Shown here piece after piece: positions 30,715-41,379 of a stretch of DNA of 64,000 nt (its first letter is position 1; the number at the start of each line of letters is the position of its first letter). The notes below the pieces were generated by a model. That model was not told where the DNA came from and searched no databases. It saw nothing but the letters and a program-made list of their open reading frames with translations. Location of the stretch: assembly GCA_964034945.1 (NCBI GenBank), contig OZ035960.1:46665002-46729001 (forward strand), given 5' to 3'. A program made the translations under genes and the position numbers. Origin of the DNA: Chrysopilus asiliformis (taxonomy: Eukaryota > Arthropoda > Insecta > Diptera > Rhagionidae).

Positions 30715-32100
30715 CTTGGGAAATTTTTCCCTTAGCAACAGAACCGAACAGAGTCACCGCACGCACATTTTTATGGATAAGCGAGCAGGCAAGTGAGAAC
30801 CAGCTGAAAAAATCCATGAAAATGACTGTTCTTCCAAAAAGCAGAAGCAAAAACGCTTGTGTAGAGGAAAAATCGGTCTATATTCGGGCCAGCCAACCAG
30901 CCACCTTCATATATAGTTTTTCCGCACAACAACAAAAAGCGGAAATTCAAATTCCTGTTAGCATTTCTGTAAATTTGAGCAAAATGTAACAATTTAAGTG
31001 AAAATTCCCTAGCAGTGACGTTAATGTAATGACAGAAATGTAAATGAGAAATGGTGGATATGGCAGGGGGGTGGATGACGGCTGGTGGTTAATGTGAGTG
31101 AATGTAGTCGACAAAAATCAATGCTTTGTGCACGGTCATATAATATATAGGCAGGCCAGACTCGATTCGACTCGAGTATAGAGAAAAGTAGACAAAGTGA
31201 CGAGAAAATCAATTTCCCAACATACTTTTTTTGTTCTTTGAACAGGTGATAATTTTCTTCAGAGAAAATGACAGGATTTCAATTCAACAATTTTTGTATT
31301 TCCCTCGCTTTGTCCGCTCACCTGATTTCCAGAAAAGCGAAAACGATAAGAAAACGGGGGAGAACTCGACAGAAAACTCCACAAAAAAAAAAACATTCAC
31401 ACTCATACACACAGAGTAATCTACCTTTAAGAACAAAAAGTGTGATTACTTTTGTTGCAATTAGGAAAAGCGCAACTACAGAATGAACGCAAAAGAGAAG
31501 CACTCAATTCTCGATTCAATGAAGGCCGCAGAGAGGTGCGACGGCGAGAATTTTTTTGGGGCCAACACTGATATGCAATAGCGAGTGGAGAGTGGATCGA
31601 ATCTCTGGGCAGAAGGCTTCCCAAATAGAAACAGAATCGGGCGATAGCAACAGCAGCAAATTGAAGCATGGAGCAGCGGCTGCTCGGGCTTCACGAGAAT
31701 TGAATACAGAAACGAAACGACTGGGCTCAAAGCTGAACACAAAGAAGACAATTGACAGGTTAATTAGAGGAGAGCAAGATACGGGCGATAGCAACAAAAG
31801 ATCTTAGCCAAAGATGGTTAAAGGGAGTCGGGCGGGTGAAGACAAATCGAAAATCTAACACTGGTCATGTTCATATATAACAACGAGTACGTAATAATAA
31901 AGCGGGGACGATACAAAGTCTGGCTGGCCGGCTAAGCTGAGGCTGAAACTGACACTGACACTCAACGAGAATCGAATAGAAGCAAAAACGGTCAAAATTG
32001 AAACCATTTTGTGCGATTGTATTCCCTTGAAAATCAATGTTGGACACTTCTATTCGGTGTTCTATAAAAAAACACCCAAAGCAAAAGTTAATAATATTTA
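30715..32100. other. Repeat-poor block, probable regulatory or promoter DNA
   Basis: Base composition is more even than elsewhere, purine-rich tracts resemble insect 5' leader DNA, and no mobile element is seen. Several overlapping frames on both strands look like by-products of low stop density. No coding exon could be supported. Confidence 0.35.
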
Positions 32101-32104
32101 CTTG

Positions 32105-32630
32105 TGATTGTTTTTAAAAAAAGGGGAAAGGATTGGTTCAAGCACTTAGCCGAGCCATTTACGAGAAACGAAACCATACAAAATTTCAAGTCTCTAGTTC
32201 AATCCTTTCGAAAGTTATGGTGTTCACGGACGGATGGACAGACGGACGGATGGACAGACAGACGGATGGACAGACAGACGGATGGACGGACATGCGGAGA
32301 TCAAAATCTTTTGTCATCCCTAAAGCTCGATCCAGACTTCACGATGTACGGGGTACGAGATACGAGGTTTTTGGTTTCCTCGTACATGGAACTGCATCCA
32401 CACTGCACAGGGTTTTGCTCATTCGTGTACGCGGTTACCACGTACGAGGATAATCAAACAGCTTCTGATTTTACTCACTAGGTGAAACCATGTGCAAATT
32501 TCCCATCCAAACACTCGATGTTCGGGGTACGTGCCAACCTCGTACCCCGTACATCGTGTAGTCTGGATCGAGCTTAACACGCTGGTGTAGTTCATTTTTG
32601 TGTCCGACGGTTGGTTCGGTGGGTTAAAAA
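32105..32630 (-). mobile_element. DINE-1-like repeat, divergent family A, split by a MITE
   Basis: In reverse it has AATTTCAAGTCTCTAGTTCA, a GGAC/AGAC array (32225-32298) and AGTTCATTTTTGTGTCCGAC, in the same order as family A. A 251-bp MITE separates the two parts. Confidence 0.45.
32324..32574. mobile_element. 251-bp Harbinger-type MITE, copy 1, TSD TAA
   Basis: Ends AGCTCGATCCAGACTTCACG and the complement of TAGTCTGGATCGAGCT; TAA at 32321-32323 and 32575-32577. It contains TACGGGGTACGAG and GTACGAGG motifs in both orientations. Its twin at 37067-37317 has the same length, opposite orientation and very few differences. Confidence 0.9.
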
Positions 32631-32974
32631 CGGTATACTAAATCTAATATACTTCTATATTATATATCACATAGACTACAATTAATAAAAAACTTAAAAG
32701 GCAAAAAAACCGTACAAAAGTTTTGTTCATTAAAAAAAATTGCCCAACAGAAATGACACTTTTTGTGTCAATATCAAAGATATTGAATTTTAGGACACCT
32801 CAGGATGTACGATTCCCTTCCAGCCCACCCAGCACATAGCATCACCTCTCCCGGTATCAATTCTGCCTTTGCCGCTGTCTGCGCTGCTTTATTTCGCTTC
32901 GATCATGATCTTTTTCGCACTATGTTGTCATACTGTATCCATTTTTCCTCACAATGGTCAAAAATGGTTAACCA
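32631..32974. other. Non-coding stretch
   Basis: One plus-strand frame of 66 codons, without domain or codon bias, is treated as chance. Confidence 0.3.
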
Positions 32975-32982
32975 GTGGTACT

Positions 32983-33510
32983 TAGGGATGCAACATCATT
33001 CATAAAACCTCGATATATCGAAAATCGATGTTTTTTTAAGGCGACATCGACGTCAAAAAACATCGATACCTCGATGTTTTGAAAAAGTTAAATTTAATAA
33101 ATAATTTAGCCACCTGGCGGATGCTCTACTGTGGGTGGAGTGCACCCAGGTAGAATTAACACAGTTTTAATTCTTCTTATACGTTGAACCACCAAAAACC
33201 CGTTAGTTTTCGAGATATTCGCAAAAAACTAATTTTTCTGAAATACCGGCATATCTTCATAACGGCTTGAGATACAGAGTTCTAGTAAAAGACATAAATG
33301 TGGCAAATTTTATTGTCTTCAAGTTTTGTAATACATAAGACTACTGGAAAATGGTTAGTTTCGGAATAAATCGCAAAAAACGAAATCGTAGTTTTTAAAA
33401 AGCCGCCGTTTTGGTTACTTCCGGTTAACGGATTTCCACAACAGGACCAAAACCTTCAACATCGAGGTTAAAACTCGATATTTTTCAACGATACCTCGTT
33501 GGCATCCCTA
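32983..33510. mobile_element. hAT-type MITE, 8-bp TSD
   Basis: Ends TAGGGATGCAAC and GTTGGCATCCCTA; flanks GTGGTACT (32975-32982) and GTGGTAAT (33511-33518). Sub-terminal parts are rich in ATCGATG/CATCGAT motifs. No transposase. Confidence 0.75.
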
Positions 33511-33518
33511 GTGGTAAT

Positions 33519-35562
33519 ACATATGACATAAAGATTTAAAAAATTGCAATCCTACATCTTCGCTCTTACGCTTATCCGTTATCTTTATTCCTTCTCGAAA
33601 TATTCTTAGAAAAATGTAAAGTTTCAAAAACGATCTTGTTCACAAATATTAGAAAATGAGTTAAGTATGCAATTTGATTCATTTTTGAAACCTCTTTCAT
33701 AAAAACCTGTTATTTAATTCAGGAAAAATCCTTAGGTACGAGATAAAGTATTCAAAAATTACGTTGGTTTCATAAATAGCCTTGTCTATATTGGAAAAAT
33801 AATGCTTGGAGAAAGTTCCATCTATACAATATTTAGCGACTTGAAATTTGGTACAGGGTCGTTTTTCGTACAATAATAAGATTCCGGCCTTGAATGGGTC
33901 AAATTGAACAAATCCCAAAGAGATGGAAAAGTTTTCGGCATTTTTCTCGAAAACGATGCGTCGTATCAAGAAAATTAATAAATCGAAAAGTATTTAAAAT
34001 ACGATTTTACATAGAAATTACCGATTATTTCTCTCTCTTTACGCCTCATTTTTTTATCCCTTTTAAAGATATTTTTTTGAAGGTGAAAAAAAAAATTTCT
34101 TTTTCAAGAGTTAGTTTCAAAGACGGGGCCGGCCTTGTCCACTTTTGTACATTTCCTTGTACATTTTCTTTATTTGAACCCCCCCCCCCAAATTTTTTTT
34201 CCAGAAATTCATAGTAAATAAAGCTCCTACAAGTCGATTATGTGGCTTGGACCACTTTTGCTGTGAGCGCCTCATTCTTTTATCCCTTTTAAGGATCTTT
34301 TTTTATTCGGAGTTTTAAAAAAAAATTCACTCTTTTCAAATAGGTTCAATAAATTAAAAGATACAAGTTGGGGGGTTGAGTGAATTGTTGTACACTGACA
34401 TTCCTTTCATTATTTCCAACTGAATGGAGAAAACGGGATCAAAATCAGTTCAGAGGAATAAAAGATGCGTGGAGAGGAGGGTTAAAGGTAGAGGGGAAAG
34501 GTGAATTTTTATGTACTAAAACCTTCATCCCGTTAAGCCCAATTCAGACTAACGGTTGCGATTACGATTGAAGCCTCCGACCAATGAGATCAAAACTTTC
34601 AACGATAGCAACATAAAAGCTTTAAAACCAAAAGTGATGAAAATGCACAAAAATATTGTGAGTGAATGACATGCGATTGCACTTTATCGGTTGAATTCAG
34701 ATATTTTACCCGACGCTGCGTTTGCTCCGGCGTTACTTACCAAGAAGCTATGGATTTTTAATTAAAAAATATAAATTTATTTTTATATTCCTTTCTTGGA
34801 AATTTTATTTCAATGTATTCATGAATTCAGAGCAGAAATGGCCCACCCTACAAGAGAAAATTGTGACATTTTTTTGTTATTTTACCAATATGAAGTGTAA
34901 ACATAACAAAAGCTATAATTGCCAATCCGGCAATTATTGAAAACTCGTATGGTCATATGGCATTGTTCGAAGTTTAAGTGAACGGCGAACAGTTGTATCA
35001 TTTTTTCTTGAAAAATTTCTTCAAAATCGGTCAAATTTTCCTCTAGTAATAAAACATGAAAGACAATTATAAAAGGAGCAACATGAAAGTGGCTTGATTT
35101 TTTTTTTTGAAAATAGTAAGATTTTTTAATAAATGTTTTTCATTACTTGTAGTATCGATTTTTTCATTACTTGTAGGTCCTCAAGATTCATGTTGTAAAA
35201 TTTCAGCTCAATCGGTCGAGTGCCTTTGGAATTAGAGCTTTTTAAAGCGAGTAAGAAGACTTTTCCCTGAATTTTTTAGGGAAACCAATACTACAAATCG
35301 AGACTTTTTTAGTTTTCGTGGAGCTAATAACTACTTTTATATAAATTTTAATTAATTTTCCCATTAGCTCGTGACTTTTGTCTGTAAATGTTTGATTATC
35401 TGAAATAACGACGCGAAAGTTACATTTCTGGTGTGAGCTTTTCAGTTCGCATAACCAGTTTTCCAAAGATTTTAGTTTGAAGATCATTTGGAATCAGTTT
35501 TCCTATATCTCGTCAAGGAAAAAAATTAAAAATGTTTTTTTCTACTTTTGCATAGCTAAAAT
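33519..35562. other. Repeat-derived intergenic DNA
   Basis: It contains two diverged direct copies of a CTCATT(T)TTTTATCCCTTTTA block (about 34045-34110 and 34267-34330), a half copy of the 52020 MITE family at about 34535-34600 (TTAAGCCCAATTCAGACTAA), and a DINE-like fragment at about 34905-35060. No gene was found. Confidence 0.45.
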
Positions 35563-36145
35563 TAGGGCTGTTGATAAGAACCGGATCCGAAAAGTTTCAG
35601 GAATCGGTTCTGCGAAAAACAAGTACCCGGCTCCGAATCCAAAAACTGGTTACAATTTTGTAAATAGCAGTTTTTTGGGAATGTTGTTGAAAATATGGTC
35701 CAAATTTCACTCATTTTTAATTTTGTACTTAATGAAACACGTCTTACATTACCCAGAACAACACATTAGACTGTGTTTACATTAGGACTCATTTTGAGGC
35801 GACACGTCTTTCGTCATTTGTGTGCACACGGTTCGCTTCATCTGGATTCACTAAACCAGTTTCATCAACAAAACTAAAGACACAGGTTTCAACGACCAGA
35901 CTCAAAAACCGGTTTGCGACAGATAATTTTAAGTAAATCTAAACTTCGTTCGCTCTTTTTGATTTCCCTCCCCACTGCGTCCCTCACCATTACTTGGCCG
36001 GAGCGAAAGACGTGTCGCCTCAAAGTGAATCCCAATGTAAACACAATCTTACACGGTATCCGGTTCTTGGACTCGGAATCCCGGTTCTCAGTAACTGGCC
36101 ACACTGGTATCCGGTTCCATAGAATGACGGTCCTCAACAGCTCTA
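35563..36145. mobile_element. hAT-like MITE with nested element
   Basis: Ends TAGGGCTGTTGATAAGAACC and a matching inverted end CTCAACAGCTCTA; flanks GCTAAAAT and GTGAAAAT (6 of 8). Repeated ACCGGTT-like pieces lie inside. A relative, cut short, is at about 53560-53784. Confidence 0.55.
35769..36048. mobile_element. Nested MITE, TSD TTA
   Basis: GACTGTGTTTACATTAGGAC at the left and GTAAACACAATC at the right are inverted; TTA duplicates at 35766-35768 and 36049-36051. The inner arm TTTGAGGCGACACGTCTTTC is shared with 53785-54278. Confidence 0.75.
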
Positions 36146-36689
36146 GTGAAAATTGAAAAAATGGCTCGCAACCCATCAATATATAAATCAACGGCGCGTT
36201 TATCTTTTCTTTGTTTTAGAAGCTACTTTCTTTTATGTGTATTTCCATCTTGAGGATAAATACAAGACTGTGTTTAGAATTAACTTTTTCAACTAAAACA
36301 TTTGCGTTATTTTTTTAATTTCAATACATTTACTGGACAAAATCGAGAGGTAACAGTTTCAAATATGTACATTAAAAGTTATATAAAAGTAGTTTTTAGT
36401 TTCATTAAAACTAAAATAGTGTTGATCTGTGTTATTGGTTTGGCCTTGCTCGCTTTAAAAAGCTCTAACTTCAAAACCGCTTGACCGATTTGGTCGAAAT
36501 TTTAAAGCATAACACTTAAGAACAAGTAATGAAAAGCCTTCATTGCAAAATCCTACTAGGGTCAGACGTTGATCCTTTTACAATAGTCTTTAAAGCCTTA
36601 TTAATAGAGAAAAAGTTGACCGATTTTCCACAGATACCACCAATAAAGAAGCTTTGGAATCGGTCAATCCGTTCACTCTTTTTGCAGTT

Positions 36690-36965
36690 TCTGTGATTTT
36701 TTTTTTTTTTTTAATAAAATGTACTTATTTTTATCTAATATCGGCAGTTAAAACCAAATATTCTTTTCTGGGATTTATTGGGTTTGCAATGGTGTTCAAG
36801 TGCAATTTTTTGGGATTTTTTGAGTGGGCTTTTAAAAAACTCCAGTGGGGTTTTTAATGGTGTTTTAGTGCAATTTTTTTTTTGGTTTTCCGGGTGGTCT
36901 TTTTAAAAAAAAAAAGTGGTTTTTTTTAGACTGGGAAAATTAATAACAGCCCTAATATTTAATAT
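36690..36965. repeat. Fragment related to the 29358 hAT-like element
   Basis: It shares AAAATGTACTTATTTTTATC, TAATATCGxCA and TGGTGTTTTAGTGCAATTTT, and ends ATAACAGCCCTA, like a hAT right end. No left terminus is visible. Confidence 0.5.
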
Positions 36966-37066
36966 CACATCCTAAATTTATGTAAAACTATCGAATATTA
37001 GTCATAAATTGCATATTTTTCGTAGATTTTCAATATTTGCATAATTTAAAAAAAAGTAGTCATTTA

Positions 37067-37317
37067 AGCTTGATCCAGACTACACGATGTACGGGGTACG
37101 AGGTTGGCACGTACCCCGAACATCGAGTGTTTGGATGGGAAATTTGCACATGGTTTCACCTAGTGAGTAAAATCAGAAGCTGTTTGATTATCCTCGTACG
37201 TGGTAACCGCGTACACGAATGAGCAAAACCCTGTGCAGTGTGGATGCAGTTCCATGTACGAGGAAACCAAAAACCTCGTATCTCGTACCCCGTACATCGT
37301 GTAGTCTGGATCGACCT
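37067..37317. mobile_element. 251-bp Harbinger-type MITE, copy 2, TSD TTA
   Basis: Reverse-orientation twin of 32324-32574. TTA at 37064-37066 and 37318-37320. The identical length and near-identical text point to recent movement. Confidence 0.9.
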
Positions 37318-37373
37318 TTATATAAAAGTAGTTATTAGTTTGAAAAAGTGGAAAAATCATCCTTAAACCTCGT

Positions 37374-37550
37374 CTCAATTAGACACAAATTGGATTTTTT
37401 TCATTGACTGCCATGAAAATGACACTTATAGACATATTTTTTCCAAGCATTTTTGCCCAAGATATAAAAAAAAATCTGTCAAATGCTGCCTCCATGGGAA
37501 AATTGCATGTCAGGCAATGTAAAAAAATTTTCAATTTATATCTAATTGAG
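37374..37550. mobile_element. MITE related to 26386-26520
   Basis: CTCAATTAGACACAAATTG and the complement CAATTTATATCTAATTGAG form the ends. Internal text CCAAGCATTTTTG and CAAATGCTGCCTCC matches the other copy. Confidence 0.6.
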
Positions 37551-38985
37551 ACATGGTTTTATCAACAAATTGTTTTTGATCGCATCCAAAGGGAAATTGT
37601 TTAAAAGGTAAAAAAATGTTACTTCAAAAAACACCATGGCTGCAAAGTGACTTTTGTGAAGAAAAATTTTCTTGGTTTGTGGATACTTTTTGGTGAATCG
37701 AAAAGGATTGTTAGGAACAGAAGCCTCGAAGTTCCAATTTTCGGGAGAAAATTCGATGTAGGTACTGGATCTGGATATAAAAAAAATCAGTTTTGGGATG
37801 ACTTTCTTTTACAAATATGTAACGCTAATCTTGAATGGATTAGCCAAATGATAGACAGTTACAAAATTCCAGAACCAACTTTTTTTCTTACAAAACTCCA
37901 GAACCAACTTTTTTTCTCACAAAAAAAAATGCTTGAACTAAAATTCTCCCAAAAACCTTCACAGGACGAAAAAACCAAAACTCAGATCGATAGCATTTCC
38001 ATTTTCCATGTTCATTTCCGTCAATGTAACACTTTGGTCGTAACCTCGATGAGTAACACTCGTTAAAATTGGCTTTACTTTTTTCAAAAAATCGCAAATC
38101 TCCTGATTAGTTAACTTTCTCAATATTTTGAAATCTAGTGTTTTGTATTTTACAAAAAGCCGTTCGGTGAGGTTTTCAAAACGCCGACAAACAAGTGAGA
38201 AATTAACTTGATCTGGGATTCTCAAAAAGGAGAATATGATCATTTTGGTCACCATCACTAGCGCCGCCACCGCCTAGAAGCAGAACCGTGCAAATGCCAT
38301 GCAGTTGGCAACCCTAGTAGCAACTTTGCTCTATTAACTACATGCTTATCATTTGGTCCTACTCCAATGCATAGCAAAAGTCCATCCATCGCACTTACAA
38401 GCTTGGCACACACCACTTTTCTTCACATTTATTTTATTCATTTTTATTCACACGCGCATGATTCGCTGCACGCAGAAACTCGTCGGAAGATTTTTCGATG
38501 CGCGGGGACAGCTGGCAGCCCTGTGCAGGAGGGGAAACTGCGAAAATAGTCATTGTTCTGAGTGCATTCGGTTGCCTTTTGCATTTCGCTTCGGTTACTG
38601 TTCAGCGGCGACGGGAAAGAGGTTTTGGAAACGAAGTCGACGAAGAAAACAGATGGCGCTTTTGGGCGATTTTTTCTCAACTCTTTCGGTCGCATTGCAA
38701 GCAACAACAACGATCCAACTTGGATACAGCGTTTTCGTGAAAAATCCTTGTGAAACTCGCGATTTTCCCCACTGTCACACCGAAAAATCACACGTTTCCC
38801 ATTGAATTCTCGCCCGACCCCTTTTTTCACTTTGCACCGCGACAAATCAATGCACAGGAATCTCCAGAAAATCCCTCGAACTGCAGGAACTCAATATTGG
38901 AAGGAAATTTGTCCTCCACTTTTCGGGTACCAAAAAAAAATACTCCATATCCGATTTTTTCGATAGAAAAAAATTGACATCTCAC
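37551..38985. other. Non-coding or unassigned stretch
   Basis: Long frames overlap on both strands at 38353-38845, but none shows a domain, and the opposite-strand overlaps suggest chance openness in a less AT-rich block. A minus-strand donor (AAAGAG|GTGAGA) ends at 38986. Confidence 0.3.
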
Positions 38986-40270
38986 CTCTTTGCCAAAGAT
39001 TGATTGCTGCTTGGTATTCTAATTCGATTTGAAGTAAATGCACGCAACAATTCCATCTTAAAAATTATCACACCGAAAAGCGAACGAACAGCAGAAGAAC
39101 AGAGAATAGAACAGAAACAGCAGAAGAGATATTCTTCAAAGTAATTTTTTTTTCTTCGTTTTGCTTTCTGTTTTTTTTCACTTTTTTTTTTGCTTTTTTG
39201 GGGGAAATTCAATTAAATTTTTTTTCCCTGTTTCTGAATCCAAGTCTGAATTCTGAAAACGTTTCGCTTGCTCGCTTATTCGCCTTCCTCGCTCATTTTC
39301 TTTCATTTTTCTTCCCCATTATTTCTATCACACATTTTAATTCCATACGAACATTTGTACAATGATGAGGATGAAAAAAAAGTTGTAGCAGCAGCAAAGC
39401 AAAAGAAAAAAAATTCGAAAAAATCGAAAAAAAAATCCAAGTAAAGAAGAGAATAAAATCAAATCGAATTCAGAAAAAGAAACACAAATTTACCATTTTC
39501 ATTTCGTTTTTTCCTCTTCTACTGATGGATGTATTGCGGGCAACTGAACGCTAAGGAAGGGGGTTGGGGATGGCGATGATGAGATGGTGGATGGAGAAAT
39601 GATCGCACAGCGCAAAGAAATTGTTAATTATTCTTATTATTCCCCTCGTTCATATATTAACTATTATCACTTCTGAATAGGAATTTCGCTTCGTGAATCG
39701 CCGGACCACGGAAAAATCAACCGAAAAAAGAAAACTTGTTAAAAAAATTGCGAACAAAATTTTTAGTTCCTCAAATGTGCATGTGTGTGTGTATATGTGT
39801 TACCATCTATACAGCGATCTCGTTTGCACTCACACGGTTTATCACTATTTCTTCTTCACTCATTCACGCACACACTGGAATTGTATTCCGATTCGATGTT
39901 CGTCGTTCACTTTTTCTCTCCTTTTTTTTACTGCTCCATCTTCGCTGCCATCACTCTCGCCGGACACACAAAATGTCAAACTTTTTTTTCGAATTGCCTA
40001 ATTCACTGCGCCTCGCTTCATTTTAATGCACGGGCATTCGATTTATCGAACTACACCCTCGCACCGCGCACAATTCAATTGGATTCGATTCGAACAGCGA
40101 CGAAACTTTTCCCACTTCACCTTCTCTTCTACACTTCTACTTTGCTACTGACTGCGAATTTCACTGCTTGTTTCTCTCCCTTTTCAGTCGTTTTCAGCTT
40201 GGGCTTTTGCGCTGCACACTGCAACTCAAGGAACACGGCGCCACCGTGGTCGCAATCGGTACTACAGTAG
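38986..40270 (-). other. Repeat-poor block, possible leader or first exon region
   Basis: Composition and lack of MITEs resemble the 30.4-32.0 kb block. On the minus strand an ATG at 39056 starts MELLRAFTSNRIRIPSSNQS and runs into a good donor at 38986 after 23 codons, a possible first coding exon with a basic, mitochondrial-presequence-like composition. No partner exon was found. Weak evidence. Confidence 0.25.
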
Positions 40271-40289
40271 CTTCCACTGCTCACCACTA

Positions 40290-40551
40290 GAGTGTGGTCA
40301 AGGCGAAATCGGCTTTTGGCGCTATTTTTCAAAATATTTTCTTATAATCACAGATCTACAAAATAACAAAAGTAATCTTTTAAGATGGAAATATTGCTTA
40401 TTGATTGAGGGTTGAAAAAAATTTAAATCACACAAATTGCTTAAAAAAATGACAAATTCCTCATGATACACACAAATTTGAACAGTCCATCTTCGAAGAT
40501 GGACGTTTCGAACAATCCATTTTCGAAGAAGTGTGATGATTGACCATACTC
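40290..40551. mobile_element. MITE, TSD TA
   Basis: GAGTGTGGTCA and TGACCATACTC at the ends, flanked by TA. A small hairpin (CCATCTTCGAAGATGG) lies near 40486. Possibly mariner/Tc1-derived. Confidence 0.6.
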
Positions 40552-40559
40552 TAGTTATC

Positions 40560-41375
40560 AAGTCGCTCTACTTTTTTTTATATTTATGCCAGGAGCGTAG
40601 GCAAATTGCCTCTAATGCCGAAGCACAGCTCAAGACATCATTCATTCAACCATTCATACAATCCATTCACACTCTGAATACTCCTCATCACACTGCAACG
40701 AAGACTTGGAGCGACAGTACATAGCCTTATCGTCCATTGTGTCCTGTTACAGAGCTTGGAGGAGTATTCAGGCGGCGGGAGGCAAAGACCAAACTGGTCC
40801 GTGTTTTGGGTCCATGAGCAGAAAAGTTCCAAATTCAAATTCAAGCCGAATTATTTTGCCCTGAGTGGGATTTGAACCACTGCTCTTTGGATCATAAGGC
40901 AAGCACTTAAGCGCATATCAGAATGAAGCAGCATTCGCTGCGGCAGCAAAACCGCCTTGGCAGTAAAATTGGTTTTGCTGACTTCCATCACGGAATGGAG
41001 CAGCAGGAATCCGGAGTAAAATCAGTTTGACAGTTCTCATTTGTTTGATTTTCTCGTGAAATTTTGTTAATTTATCTATTCGTTCATAAAATGTCTACAG
41101 TAATTGATGATTTAGATAAAATTAATGAAGGCATTAGCGTTCTGACGGCGTGTAGTGTATATTCGAAGTATATGGAAAATTTACTGCTCGGGCAGCGTCA
41201 GTAAAAATAGAAATAGCGCTAAAAAAGCAGCGAGAATTTTTGCTGCTCTTAGTACGTCATAATTTTGCTCTTAGCCAATGGGAAACTTTTGCTGCCCGCT
41301 GCCCCGAAAACGCTGCTGCATTCTGATATGGGCTTTAGCTGACTGAGCCATCCACGCCATAAGGCTAAAGAGACT
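40560..41375 (-). mobile_element. tRNA-derived SINE split by a MITE
   Basis: On the minus strand the head reads GGCGTGGATGGCTCAGTCAG (box A region), is broken at CTAA by a MITE, and resumes GTGCTTGCCTTATGATCC, then GTGGTTCAAATCCCACTC (box B). The body to about 40560 is unrelated to tRNA. Removing the MITE plus one TTA gives GTCAGCTAAGTGCTTG, a normal D-arm to anticodon-arm text. The 3' border is uncertain. Confidence 0.7.
40910..41334. mobile_element. 425-bp Harbinger-type MITE inside the SINE head, TSD TTA
   Basis: Ends AGCGCATATCAGAATGAAGC and the complement of GCATTCTGATATGGGCT; TTA at 40907-40909 and 41335-41337. Inside, ATG at 41091 opens 37 or so codons (MSTVIDDLDKINEGISVLTA...), perhaps the start of a lost transposon gene. 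Confidence 0.85.
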
Positions 41376-41379
41376 ATAG

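Noticed and set aside
38353..38845. Overlapping 133-150-codon frames on both strands
   Set aside because: No domain and no preference for one strand; the block is simply less AT-rich.
39693..40270. Three overlapping plus-strand frames up to 161 codons
   Set aside because: Composition is Cys/His/Phe/Ser-mixed without any motif; likely promoter or leader DNA.
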